Counted from the first letter of the stretch, positions 44,590 through 53,418 are shown. The stretch: DNA of 64,000 nt from an uncultured Candidatus Melainabacteria bacterium (GCA_934754655.1 CAKVIC010000004.1:58339-122338), one strand, 5' to 3'. Numbers and translations are program-made. The notes: a model not told the origin generated them from the letters alone.

Positions 44590-46443
44590 TTATTTGTTAC
44601 GTTGAAAGAATCCGGCAATTTCTTTGTGTGACAACAATTTTGAAATAGGTCTGCCGTGCGGGCAGGTTTCAGGATTTTCACAAGTTCGCCAATTCTTAAT
44701 AATTTCTTCCATTTGATATTGGTTTAAATATGTGTTTGCTTTTACAGCAGCTTTGCAAGATGTCGTAATCAAAATTTGCTCTTCTATATTATCTAAATCT
44801 CCGGAAATATTTTCTAAAATGTCTGCCATAATATCTTTAGGCGATATTTTTGATAAAATTTGCGGAATTTTTCTAAATATTGCTTTCTCCTCTGACAAAA
44901 AATCAATTTCATAACCAAATTTATTTAATTTATCTTTGTTTGATTCCAAAAGTGCTTTATCTGATGGCGCAATGTCAATAACATCTGATATAAATAACAA
45001 CTGGCAATCAATATTTTTTGATTTTTTCAAAGTTTCATAAATATAACGTTCGTCCGCAATATGTTGGTCAACAATTTCTAAACCATCTTCTTTTTCAATC
45101 AAAATATAAGTTTTTTTATATTGACCAATAATTATGTCATCTGACTTAAATTCAGTTTCGTGTACAAATTTTGATTGCAAATTCGTATTAAAATTTTTAA
45201 CCGGTAAATTTGTTACCTTTGGCTCATAAATTTTTAAGTCATTATTATAAATTGGCTCTTCCGATTTATTAGTATCATTTTGGAAAACATTTTTTATTGA
45301 AGAATCTGCATCTACAAAAATTGTATTATTATTTGCATAAATATTTTTATCACTTTGAAGAATCTGTTTTTGATTTGGATTTTGTTCTTGATTTTGTTCA
45401 AATAATTCTTGTGAGCTTTCTTTTTGTGTCTGAAAATTTTGTGCAGAATTTTTGAATAAAGTCTTTAAAGCTTCATCAACAGCTGAATATATAAAATTAA
45501 AAATTTGATTTGGATTTTTGTAACGAACTTCTTTTTTGGTTGGATGAACATTTACATCAATATCTTCAGGCGGAATTTTCAAATTTAATACAATAAAAGG
45601 ATAACGTCCATTTCCAATTAAATTTCTGTAAACATTATCGATTGATTTTTGGAACACCGGACATTTTACAATACGCGAATTTACATAAGTATAATAATCT
45701 TTTTTACTGCTTCTTGTATAATCTGGCGTGCTTACAAAACCTTCAATCACAAGGTTAGAAAGCTTATCTTCTTTATATACAGGTTTTAAATTTCTTACAA
45801 CTTCATCATTAAAAACTTCACGAATCGTTTGTTTTTGCTCATAAACAGAATTTGTTTTCAATGAGACTTTACCGTTAAACTTTAGTTCAAAAGCTATTTC
45901 CGGATGAATTAATGAAATTGATTGAATAAATTCGTGAATATAAGCGAATTCTGTTTTAGGAGTTTTCAAAAATTTCAATCTTGCCGGAAGATTATAGAAT
46001 AAATCGCAAACTTCCATAATCGTACCTATCGCACAGCCGGTTTGACTTTTCGTCACTTCAGAATTTTGGCAAGAAACTTTTGTTCCATAATCATAATCTT
46101 TTGTACGCGTAATACAAGTCAATTTTGAAATAGAAATAATACTTGCTAAAGCTTCTCCGCGAAACCCCATGGTTTTAACATTATACAAATCTTCAGAACA
46201 AGTAATTTTGCTTGTTGCATGCTTTGAAAAAGCTAAAACGATATCATCAGGATGAATTCCGGAACCGTTATCTGCAACTCTGATATTACGGCATTCGTTA
46301 GAAATTTCAATACTTATTCTTGTTGCGCCTGCGTCAATTGAGTTTTCAACCAATTCTTTAACAACAGAATAAGGTCTTTCAATAACCTCGCCTGCTGCGA
46401 TTTGATTTATTATATTTTTTGATAATTGAACTATTCTCCCCAT
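44590..46443 (-). CDS. mutL: DNA mismatch repair protein MutL (endonuclease type)
   Basis: MutL links MutS recognition to strand removal. The 617 residues have the GHKL ATPase motifs in order: ELVENSIDAGA near residue 30, VADNGSGIHPDDI near 56, MGFRGEALASI near 91. The C-terminal domain shows DQHIADERYIYE near residue 460, a variant of the metal-binding DQHAXXEXXXXE motif (A to I), and TCPHGRPISK near the end. So it is probably a nicking MutL, as in bacteria without MutH. A linker rich in N and Q lies between. mutS is not in the window. Confidence 0.95.
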   Translation of the reverse strand: MGRIVQLSKNIINQIAAGEVIERPYSVVKELVENSIDAGATRISIEISNECRNIRVADNGSGIHPDDIVLAFSKHATSKITCSEDLYNVKTMGFRGEALASIISISKLTCITRTKDYDYGTKVSCQNSEVTKSQTGCAIGTIMEVCDLFYNLPARLKFLKTPKTEFAYIHEFIQSISLIHPEIAFELKFNGKVSLKTNSVYEQKQTIREVFNDEVVRNLKPVYKEDKLSNLVIEGFVSTPDYTRSSKKDYYTYVNSRIVKCPVFQKSIDNVYRNLIGNGRYPFIVLNLKIPPEDIDVNVHPTKKEVRYKNPNQIFNFIYSAVDEALKTLFKNSAQNFQTQKESSQELFEQNQEQNPNQKQILQSDKNIYANNNTIFVDADSSIKNVFQNDTNKSEEPIYNNDLKIYEPKVTNLPVKNFNTNLQSKFVHETEFKSDDIIIGQYKKTYILIEKEDGLEIVDQHIADERYIYETLKKSKNIDCQLLFISDVIDIAPSDKALLESNKDKLNKFGYEIDFLSEEKAIFRKIPQILSKISPKDIMADILENISGDLDNIEEQILITTSCKAAVKANTYLNQYQMEEIIKNWRTCENPETCPHGRPISKLLSHKEIAGFFQRNK

Positions 46444-46487
46444 AAAATTATTATATAATAAAAAAAAATGATTGTTTCTTGAACCTA

Positions 46488-46728
46488 CCGCATCCTCTGG
46501 GGAACGGTTTCAAGTCAGGTTGTGTGCTATCCCGCACACGACCTGACTTTCACACACCTTAGGTCGGATTTGAAAAAGCAAATTATCGGCAGAGAGTGGT
46601 AGGGTTGCGAAAGCAATCCGAACCTCGTTTAACGCCAATAACCAAGAAAGGTTCGAAAAATTGCGGGAATGAGTTGCTACGCAACTCCCGCTCCCGCCTG
46701 TCATTTTTCGACTTTTTCCGCATCCTCT
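46488..46728. ncRNA. GC-richer structured island, candidate structured RNA or non-autonomous element
   Basis: Between divergent mutL and the 46841 gene, about 240 bp are clearly richer in G+C than their surroundings and full of perfect hairpins: a 15-bp arm pair at 46513-46527/46534-46548 (one G-U); GGGTTGC-GAAA-GCAATCC at 46602-46619 with a GNRA-type tetraloop; CGAACCT/AGGTTCG at 46619-46625/46649-46655; and a nested stem TCGAAAAAT/ATTTTTCGA (46653-46661/46703-46711) enclosing GAGTTGC-TAC-GCAACTC (46671-46687). The 11-bp word CCGCATCCTCT occurs directly repeated at both ends (46488-46498 and 46718-46728). It resembles no RNA class I can name. The strand is unknown. Confidence 0.5.
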
Positions 46729-46840
46729 AATTGTAAATTTATGTTAAATGTTGTATAATACATTCAGTTTTATGCGCAAAAAAAATATTTACGTGTTTTA
46801 TATTTGATATTGAAATACATTAGATAAATGAGGTTAAACA

Positions 46841-48067
46841 ATGAAAAAGATTATTTTAAGTACATTTATAACAACTATCGCGATAACAGCTTGTATGAAT
46901 TTTAACAATAATTTTACAGTAGAAGAAAATACTATTCAATTTAAAAATATTTCAGCTATGGCGCTTGGTTATGACCGTTCAATGAGCGAAAAAACAATAA
47001 AAGCAACCGTTATTGACAGTTATTTTCGTCAAGTTTGCAAAAACGGTAAAATTATACGTTGGAATAAATCAACTTTTCCTTTAAAAGTTTACATCGAAGA
47101 TTCAAAAGATTTGCCTGATTATTATAGAGAAATTGTTATGAATGCTTATACCTCTTGGCAAAGAGCAAGTGAAGGGCTTGTACGTTTTGAGTTTGTTGAA
47201 TCACCTAGCGAAGCTGACATGAAATGTTATTTCAAAAATACTGATAACAAAAATTCAATCGGTGTACACGCTTTTGCCGTAAGTGGTAACAAAATAACTG
47301 ATTCGGTAATTGTATTTAATAAAACTGATAACAAAGGACACTCACACGATTCAAAACAATTATATTCATCAGCCTTACAAGAAATTGGTCATTCTTTAGG
47401 TTTAACCGGCGCAAGTCAAAGTATTTATGATGTTATGTATCCAATCGGTACAAAATTCAATACAGAAATTACTCCGCGCGATTTAAAAACCTTAGGGCTT
47501 TTATACGCTGTAGTGCCTGATATTACCAATGAACCTTTAACTAATGAAGAAAAATCACAATTATTCACAGTTTCAGAAATTTTAAATACACTAAATGTTC
47601 CTGTAACAAACGATACAAAAAATCTTGATGAAATTATATCAAACGATATTTCAACACACTTAGCTTTAGCAGAACAATATCGTCGCAGAGCCCAGTATGA
47701 CAAAGCTTGCAAAGAATATCAAGCCGTTGCGCAAATGAAAAACGATGCAAGAAGCCGTTCAGAAGTTTATTATGAAATAGCTGTTATGTATACTGATGCT
47801 GAAGAATTTGATAACGCAAAAAGTTATGCAGAAATTGCTTGGGCTACAGACGAAAACGATTTAACAATTACATTACCACCATTGATTAATTACTATACAA
47901 AACGTTCTAATACAGCAATAGAACAACTTGAAGACATTTTAAGAAATGATCCGTATAATAAACACGCTTATAAATTATTATGCAAAATTTATCGTGACAA
48001 ACACCATGAAAACTTATTAAATTCAACAATAAAAAAATACGGAAAAACTGCAGGTAGCATAGAATAA
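46841..48067 (+). CDS. Lipoprotein with degenerate matrixin (metzincin) domain and TPR repeats
   Basis: The 408 residues begin with a lipoprotein signal (FITTIAITAC, lipobox ITAC, Cys18). Residues about 55-225 resemble the M10A/M57 matrixin fold: SYFRQVCKNGKIIRWNKSTFPLKVYIED, VMNAYTSWQRAS, and the Met-turn DVMYP near residue 199. The zinc motif HExxHxxGxxH reads QEIGHSLGLTG here: the first histidine (residue 180) is Gln and the third is Gly, so zinc binding is probably lost. Residues 270-400 are TPR-like helices (HLALAEQYRRRAQYDKACKEYQ, YYEIAVMYTDAEEFDNAKSY). It may be an inactive binding protein of the envelope. Motifs here are quoted in part. Confidence 0.75.
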   Translation: MKKIILSTFITTIAITACMNFNNNFTVEENTIQFKNISAMALGYDRSMSEKTIKATVIDSYFRQVCKNGKIIRWNKSTFPLKVYIEDSKDLPDYYREIVMNAYTSWQRASEGLVRFEFVESPSEADMKCYFKNTDNKNSIGVHAFAVSGNKITDSVIVFNKTDNKGHSHDSKQLYSSALQEIGHSLGLTGASQSIYDVMYPIGTKFNTEITPRDLKTLGLLYAVVPDITNEPLTNEEKSQLFTVSEILNTLNVPVTNDTKNLDEIISNDISTHLALAEQYRRRAQYDKACKEYQAVAQMKNDARSRSEVYYEIAVMYTDAEEFDNAKSYAEIAWATDENDLTITLPPLINYYTKRSNTAIEQLEDILRNDPYNKHAYKLLCKIYRDKHHENLLNSTIKKYGKTAGSIE

Positions 48068-48107
48068 TTTTTATAATTCGCATTTATTAATAGATAAATG
48101 ATATAAA

Positions 48108-48671
48108 TTAATAATTTGTTAAAGAAATCAATACAAAAATTGCGATTATTGCAGTTGAAAAAACTAACGCTATTATAAATTTAACAAGCGGATGCATTCC
48201 CATATCTAATTCTTTTTCAAAATCAAGTTTGTTCAAAACTCTTTTTGAAAAATCTGCTCTCGCTGTGTCACGCGCTTTTCTAAAAGAATTATTCATCAAT
48301 TTTCTTATCTCATAACTTTTTTCCAATTCTTTTCGCGCTTTATCATTATTTATTGTGAATTTTTTTAACTTAATATTTTCATCATTCGTTAATTCATTAT
48401 CCAAATAAGGACTTAAATTATTTTTAAATACTCGATATTGATGTGAGGTTGTGTATGTATGAAATTTTGGTTCTTCTTTAACTCTTGTCAAAACATCATC
48501 TTGTAAACAATTTTTGAAATCAACAAACATACTTTTTATTATATCGTATTTTGCACGACAAGAATTACATTGTTTTAAATGTTTTTCGACTTCTGATTTT
48601 AAAGTTTGGCTTAATTCATCTTCTATATAAAATGAAATTAGTACATCCATTTGTTCACAAGTTAGTTTCAT
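48108..48671 (-). CDS. Anti-sigma factor with zinc-finger (ZAS-like) domain
   Basis: The 187-residue protein has an N-terminal zinc-binding motif KLTCEQMDVLISFYIEDEL...HLKQCNSC (Cys4; then H-x3-C-x2-C near residues 31-38), and a C-terminal membrane helix (FIIALVFSTAIIAIFVLISL, near 165-184), the standard layout of membrane anti-sigma factors. A second segment near 75-100 (PYLDNELTNDENIKLKKF) repeats the 'Y-DNEL' pattern, suggesting two finger-like domains. The ATG at 48671 has GAGGAG before it. It lies 19 bp after the sigma factor gene, so the pair is one operon. Confidence 0.85.
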   Translation of the reverse strand: MKLTCEQMDVLISFYIEDELSQTLKSEVEKHLKQCNSCRAKYDIIKSMFVDFKNCLQDDVLTRVKEEPKFHTYTTSHQYRVFKNNLSPYLDNELTNDENIKLKKFTINNDKARKELEKSYEIRKLMNNSFRKARDTARADFSKRVLNKLDFEKELDMGMHPLVKFIIALVFSTAIIAIFVLISLTNY

Positions 48672-48690
48672 AATTTTTCTCCTCATTCAA

Positions 48691-49257
48691 TTAAATAAAA
48701 TCTTTTAGTGCAAATTGAATTTTTTCTCTGGCTCTTGATAGTCTTGATTTTACAGTCCCTATATTTGTATTAGTAATTTTTGATATGTCATAATAACTTA
48801 AACCTTCATATTCGCGCAAAAGTAGCGTTATTCTTAAATCATAAGGTAACGAAATTATTGCAATTTTGATAAATTTTTCTATTTCAGAAAACAAACATTT
48901 CTCACCAGGTTCACAACCTATTTTATCTTTTATTTCGTTTAACTCTTTTTCGTTATAATCAAAATTAATATTTGGAGTTTTGCGAGTGTAATCATAAAAA
49001 ACGTTTGTAATTATTTGGTTTAGCCAACTTTTAAAATTTTTTGTTGATTTTAAAGTAGAAATAGATTTTGCCATTTTTATTAATGCTTCTTGAGTCAAAT
49101 CAGAAACATCATTCTTTTTTTTGCATAAATGAAAAAATATTGAATACACATCTTTTTGTACTCTTTTAATTAATTCTTCAAGCGCTTTAATATCGCTATT
49201 TTGTGAAGCTTCTATTAAATCTGAAATATTTTTCCTTTTATAAACATAATTTGGCAT
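48691..49257 (-). CDS. ECF-type RNA polymerase sigma factor
   Basis: The 188-residue protein shows sigma region 2 (FFHLCKKKNDVSDLTQEALIKMAKSI, near 41-66, with LTQEAL) and region 4 (ITLLLREYEGLSYYDISKITN, IGTVKSRLSRAREKI), with no region 3, as in extracytoplasmic-function sigma factors. The anti-sigma gene follows immediately, so its activity is likely held at the membrane until a signal arrives. The target promoters are unknown; the flanking 620-bp region contains a box array that could be, but need not be, a target. Motifs here are quoted in part. Confidence 0.9.
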   Translation of the reverse strand: MPNYVYKRKNISDLIEASQNSDIKALEELIKRVQKDVYSIFFHLCKKKNDVSDLTQEALIKMAKSISTLKSTKNFKSWLNQIITNVFYDYTRKTPNINFDYNEKELNEIKDKIGCEPGEKCLFSEIEKFIKIAIISLPYDLRITLLLREYEGLSYYDISKITNTNIGTVKSRLSRAREKIQFALKDFI

Positions 49258-49367
49258 ACATTATTTTTGACTGTCAAAAAAAATATTTCTATACTCCTTG
49301 ATAATATAGCCGGTTGGTTAATAAATTTTATAAAAATAAAGTGTTAAATTTTTATACTCAAAAAGAA

Positions 49368-49393
49368 AACAGGTCGGTTTTAGCCTTCCTGTT
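49368..49393. promoter_or_regulatory. Small hairpin in the sigma-factor upstream region
   Basis: AACAGG at 49368-49373 pairs with CCTGTT at 49388-49393 around TCGGTTTTAGCCTT. The word TCGGTTTTAG is shared with the hairpin element after rpsA. The function is not clear. Confidence 0.35.
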
Positions 49394-49490
49394 AAGATTT
49401 TACACTAGCCGAAATATAAATAGCAATTTAATTATATTATAAAAAAGTAAAAATTACAAACATGAGGATACAAAAACTCGAAAAATTCAT

Positions 49491-49729
49491 GGTAGAAAAC
49501 TTGTAAAATTATGTAGAAAACCAACAAAAAATTGTAGAAAACTCTTATTTTTTGGTAGATAAAATTGTAGAAAAAATGAAAGTTTTGAACATTATTTTTT
49601 TTTTAATTTAAACTTTCTACTTTTTATGTAGAAAATTGTAGAAAACTTTTGATTTTTCTACATAGTTTTGAACATAGTTTTCTACATAAAAAATCCTTAT
49701 TTTTCAATACTTTGAGATAGTTTTCTACA
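49491..49729. repeat. Cluster of TGTAGAAAAC boxes (origin-like or regulatory array)
   Basis: Five perfect copies of TGTAGAAAAC lie at 49512-49521, 49533-49542 and 49637-49646 (plus orientation) and 49677-49686 and 49720-49729 (minus orientation). One-mismatch copies are at 49491-49500, 49566-49575, 49627-49636 and 49653-49662, and GTTTTGAACA variants at 49582-49591 and 49665-49674. That is nine or more boxes in 239 bp. The inner nonamer TTTTCTACA is one base from TTTTCCACA, a DnaA-box form known from cyanobacteria. The adjacent AT-rich tract would suit a duplex-unwinding element. This is inferred; dnaA and dnaN are not here. Confidence 0.65.
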
Positions 49730-49734
49730 AATAA

Positions 49735-49860
49735 TTGTTGCTTATTATTACTATTATTATTTATATAAATATATTATTATATTATTATAATAATTTATGA
49801 AAAATAATTTTTTATTTAGTAGAAAAAAATATTTTAATAAGCTAAAATAAATTTATAAAA
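49735..49860. other. Extremely AT-rich tract beside the box cluster
   Basis: Runs of ATT, TAT and ATA triplets (49743-49800) make the stretch almost pure A/T. It lies directly after the last TGTAGAAAAC box and before the 175-aa gene. It could be an easily melted DNA-unwinding element; an AT-rich promoter region is the plain alternative. Confidence 0.45.
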
Positions 49861-49877
49861 TTTAGAAAGGAATAAAA

Positions 49878-50405
49878 ATGGAAAATAAAAAGATTTATAT
49901 TTTAATTGCGCTAACTGTTTTATTGATAATTAGTCTTTTGTTTGTAAATAAAATATTTAAATCAAATACTCAAACACCGTACAAATTAAATGAAGATAAA
50001 ATTGAATCTCAAGAAAATAATTTGCAAAATAATTTTGAACAAAAAAATTTGTTTGAATCAACAAAACAAGAAGAAGAAAAAGTTTTAGAAAATAATGAAC
50101 AAAAAAATGTTAAAATTGAAAAAAAATCTAATAATATCAAAAAGACTGTAAATCACAATTCACAAACAATTGAGCAAAAAAAAGATAACAAAATTTTTGA
50201 TAAATCTGAAGAAAAAAATTTAGAAAAAACTGAAGAAAAAAATGCTAAAGACATGACTTTAGAAAATACTTCAACTTCAAATAATGTTATTGAGATTCCA
50301 ACAAGACATTATACAAAAGAAAACTATCAAGTAATGTATCGTGGCGTAAAATACGATATAAAAATTCGCCAAACTGACGTTGAGCAAAATGCAAACGCGC
50401 AATAG
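49878..50405 (+). CDS. Membrane-anchored low-complexity protein, function unknown
   Basis: The 175-residue protein has one N-terminal membrane helix (IYILIALTVLLIISLLFVNKIF, near 5-26, in part), followed by a long Lys/Glu/Asn/Gln-rich stretch (residues 38-145) of low complexity, and a compact C-terminus with VIEIPTRHYTKENYQVMYRGVKYD. No family is recognised. Composition is biased by AAA/AAT/GAA codons. AGAAAGGA precedes the ATG. The gene is directly beside the box cluster. Confidence 0.65.
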   Translation: MENKKIYILIALTVLLIISLLFVNKIFKSNTQTPYKLNEDKIESQENNLQNNFEQKNLFESTKQEEEKVLENNEQKNVKIEKKSNNIKKTVNHNSQTIEQKKDNKIFDKSEEKNLEKTEEKNAKDMTLENTSTSNNVIEIPTRHYTKENYQVMYRGVKYDIKIRQTDVEQNANAQ

Positions 50406-50480
50406 ATTATTTCTTTACAGTAAATACTAAATATGATAAACTTTTCTTGTAAGTAAAAACAAAATAATGGAATTTTTTAT

Positions 50481-51221
50481 ATGAAAAAACACGGTTTTAC
50501 GTTGGCTGAAGTTATTGTAACTCTTGGAGTTGTCGGTGTTATTGCAGCATTAACTCTTCCAATTGTTTCTAATACTGCAGCAAAATCTCAAGTAGGTCCA
50601 AAACTTGCAAAAGCTGTTTCTGTATGGGAACAAGCAAATATTGCTATGTTAGAGGATGAAGATGTTACAGCTATAACTGAAGAGTTTGAAACAACAACTG
50701 GTACAGGTAGTAGTGCAACTACAACTTTAAATTTTACAGAATATAAAACTGCACTTTCAGAACATATAAAAATGATTGATACTTCAATTTCTAATTCAAG
50801 TTCTACAAGTTCAATATCTTCTGTTGATGAAAACGATGATTGGGTTAGTTTATTTGGTAATGAAAATCAAAGTTTTGAAACAACAAATGGCATACGTTAC
50901 GCTTATACAGTTGATAATATTTCGTCAGATAACACCAATATGGAAACACCACCACACAAGCAAAGAATCGGGTATTTAGCAATTGATATTGATTCAGATT
51001 CTGATTCAAAAAATACTGTAGGTAAAGATATTTTTTGCTTTGCTTTGTATAATGATGGTTCTTTAAGAGCAATCGGTAGCGAAAACTGGAATGAGGGTGG
51101 AACAAGCAAATTGTACACTGCAAGTGAAGGCGGATGTCCAAATTCAACATCAAGTAATTATAATGCTTATTGTACAGGCTCTATTGTTGAAAATGGCTAT
51201 AAAGTTATGTACAAATATTAG
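50481..51221 (+). CDS. Type IV pilin-like protein with prepilin signal
   Basis: The 246-residue protein starts MKKHGFTLAEVIVTLGVVGVIAALTL (residues 1-26): basic leader, the prepilin peptidase site G|FTLAE with Glu5 of the mature protein, and a hydrophobic helix, as in type IV pilins and type II secretion pseudopilins. The globular part is Ser/Thr/Asn-rich (near 60-125) and has several cysteines (residues near 193, 220 and 230). It is a probable major or minor pilin, or pseudopilin. The second prepilin at 60447-61361 is its probable partner in the same machinery. kdsA follows 34 bp later, probably on a shared transcript by accident of location. Confidence 0.85.
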   Translation: MKKHGFTLAEVIVTLGVVGVIAALTLPIVSNTAAKSQVGPKLAKAVSVWEQANIAMLEDEDVTAITEEFETTTGTGSSATTTLNFTEYKTALSEHIKMIDTSISNSSSTSSISSVDENDDWVSLFGNENQSFETTNGIRYAYTVDNISSDNTNMETPPHKQRIGYLAIDIDSDSDSKNTVGKDIFCFALYNDGSLRAIGSENWNEGGTSKLYTASEGGCPNSTSSNYNAYCTGSIVENGYKVMYKY

Positions 51222-51255
51222 TATTTAATTTTTTGTTAAATATTTTGAGGTAAAA

Positions 51256-52068
51256 ATGGTTTTAAATCTTAATAATTTTGAAATAGGCGGAAATAAATTA
51301 ACAATACTTGCCGGACCTTGTGCTATTGAATCTTTAGATATAATGCGTGAAACTGCGGAATGTTTGAAAAAAGTTTGCGAAAAACTTGATATAAATTATG
51401 TTTTTAAATGTTCGTATGATAAAGCAAATCGTTCTTCAATAAATTCATATCGTGGTTTAGGTATAGAAAAAGGGCTTGAGTATTTGGCTAGAATAAAAAA
51501 AGAATTTGAAGTGCCTATAGTTACTGATATTCATACGTCGGAGCAGGCACAAATAGTGGCAGAAGTTGCTGATATAATACAAATTCCTGCGTTTTTGTGT
51601 AGACAAACGGATTTATTGGTTGCCGCTGCAAAAACAAATAAAATAGTTAATATTAAAAAAGGTCAATTTTTAGCGCCTCAACAAATGAAATCTTTGGTTA
51701 AAAAAGTTGAAGATAGCGGAAATCATAAAATAATGCTAACTGATAGAGGTGTAACTTTTGGTTACAATAATCTCGTTTCTGATTTTCGTGCAATACCTAT
51801 TATGAAAGAATTTGGCTATCCGGTTGTGTTTGATGCAACTCATAGTGTTCAAATGCCAGGTTCAAATGGTGATTCAACCGGCGGTGACAGACGTTTTGTA
51901 CCTGTTTTAGCAAATTGTGCTATGGCAAGCGGAGCGGATGTTTTATTTTTTGAAATTCATCCAAACCCTGACAAAGCTTTGTGTGATGGTCCAAATATGT
52001 TATTTTTAAAAGACGCTGAAAGTGTTTTTGAAAAATGTAATGAAATTTTTAAAATTATAAGAAATTAA
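51256..52068 (+). CDS. kdsA: 3-deoxy-8-phosphooctulonate synthase
   Basis: KdsA condenses arabinose 5-phosphate with PEP to Kdo 8-phosphate for the lipopolysaccharide inner core. The 270 residues have the typical elements AGPCAIES near residue 20, KCSYDKANRSS near 50, TDIHTSEQA near 97, and DATHSVQMPG near 198. HPNPDKALCDGPN near residue 235 is standard. Absence of the DAHP-type extension separates it from aromatic DAHP synthase. It is coupled to aroA by a one-base overlap (TAATG). kdsC lies at 59.9 kb. Confidence 0.95.
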   Translation: MVLNLNNFEIGGNKLTILAGPCAIESLDIMRETAECLKKVCEKLDINYVFKCSYDKANRSSINSYRGLGIEKGLEYLARIKKEFEVPIVTDIHTSEQAQIVAEVADIIQIPAFLCRQTDLLVAAAKTNKIVNIKKGQFLAPQQMKSLVKKVEDSGNHKIMLTDRGVTFGYNNLVSDFRAIPIMKEFGYPVVFDATHSVQMPGSNGDSTGGDRRFVPVLANCAMASGADVLFFEIHPNPDKALCDGPNMLFLKDAESVFEKCNEIFKIIRN

Positions 52069-53345
52069 TGATAAAAATTGTTAAAAAAAATAATACTGGC
52101 TTACGTGGTTTTGTCGAAATTCCTTCTGACAAATCTATATCTCATAGAGCTGTAATACTTAATTCTCTTGCTTTTGGAAAAAGTGTTATTAGAAATTTTT
52201 CTTTAGGTAAAGATTGTTTAACAAGTGTTAATATTTTAAAAAGTTTGGGTGTTGATATTGATTTTATTGACGATAAAATTTTGAAAATAAAATCAAAAGG
52301 TAGTTTTCAAAAACCGCAAAATTTTTTGGATGCTGAAAATTCAGGCACTACAATGCGTTTGATGTCAGGGATTCTTGCAGGACAAGATTTTGATTCAGTT
52401 TTGATTGGTGATGAAAATTTGTCTAAAAGACCTATGAAAAGAATTCTTGAGCCGTTAAAAATTATGGGCGCAAAAATAGAAGCTAATAATAACCATGCGC
52501 CATTAAAAATTTATGGTAAAAAATTGAATGGAATTGAGTATATGTCGCCAATTTCGAGTGCTCAAGTTAAATCTTGTGTTTTGCTTGCAGGACTTAAAGC
52601 TTGCGGAAAAACTACTTATATTGAGCCGGAATTATCACGAAATCATACGGAAATAATGCTTGAATATTTAGGAGCAAATATTTTGGCAAATGGCGTAAAA
52701 ACAGAGATTTTACCAAGCGAATTAGAATCACGCGATATTGAAATTGTTGGTGATATATCTTCAGCTTCATTTTTTATTGTTGCAGGTTTAATTGTTCCAA
52801 ATTCAGATATAACATTAAAAAATGTTGGCATTAATCCTACAAGAGCCGGTATTATTGATGTGGTGAAAAAAATGGGCGGTGATATTGAGATTTTTGAAGA
52901 AAGAGTTTTGGCTGGTGAAAAAGTTGCAAACATAAGGGTCAGATACACAGAAAATTTAAAAGGTTGCACGATTTGTGGTGCTGATATTCCGCGATTAATT
53001 GATGAATTACCGATAATAGCGGTTTTGGCGACTCAAGCGGATGGTAAAACTTTGGTAAAAAATGCTGAAGATTTAAGGAATAAAGAATCTGATAGAATTT
53101 CTTGTTTGAAAACTGGCTTGAAGAAATTGGGTGCACAGATTGAAGAGACTGCAGACGGATTTTTTGTTGTTGGAAAAACGCAATTGAACGGTGATTGTGA
53201 ACTTGAAAGCTTTAATGACCATCGATTAGCGATGAGCTTTTATATAGCAGGATTGATTTGTAAAAAAGAAATTTTGATAAAAGGTTTTGATTGGGTAAAA
53301 ATATCTTTTCCGGAATTTGAAAAACTTATTGCTGAATTGGTATGA
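52068..53345 (+). CDS. aroA: 5-enolpyruvylshikimate-3-phosphate synthase
   Basis: AroA makes EPSP in the shikimate route. The 425 residues match. KSISHRAVILNSLAFGKS near residue 23 holds the substrate lysine and serine, LDAENSGTTMRLMSGILAG near residue 87 the PEP-binding loop (GTT type), and ESDRISCLKTGLKKLGA and FNDHRLAMSF near 350-385 the late motifs. The sequence of the loop (AENSGTTMRL) is intermediate between known EPSPS classes, so nothing can be said about inhibitor response. It starts inside the kdsA stop. Confidence 0.95.
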   Translation: MIKIVKKNNTGLRGFVEIPSDKSISHRAVILNSLAFGKSVIRNFSLGKDCLTSVNILKSLGVDIDFIDDKILKIKSKGSFQKPQNFLDAENSGTTMRLMSGILAGQDFDSVLIGDENLSKRPMKRILEPLKIMGAKIEANNNHAPLKIYGKKLNGIEYMSPISSAQVKSCVLLAGLKACGKTTYIEPELSRNHTEIMLEYLGANILANGVKTEILPSELESRDIEIVGDISSASFFIVAGLIVPNSDITLKNVGINPTRAGIIDVVKKMGGDIEIFEERVLAGEKVANIRVRYTENLKGCTICGADIPRLIDELPIIAVLATQADGKTLVKNAEDLRNKESDRISCLKTGLKKLGAQIEETADGFFVVGKTQLNGDCELESFNDHRLAMSFYIAGLICKKEILIKGFDWVKISFPEFEKLIAELV

Positions 53346-53418
53346 TTTTTTGTCATTGTAGATAATTTATGTGTGTGGATTTTATATTTATTTTTTTGTT
53401 ATGAGTATTTTTTAATTT

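Noticed and set aside
46510..46704. A 64-codon minus-strand frame inside the structured island
   Set aside because: It covers perfect hairpins in both arms, has no ribosome-binding site and no protein-like pattern; the DNA is better explained as a folded RNA or mobile element.
49491..49729. CRISPR array
   Set aside because: Boxes are only 10 bp, unevenly spaced and in both orientations, with no spacers and no cas genes.
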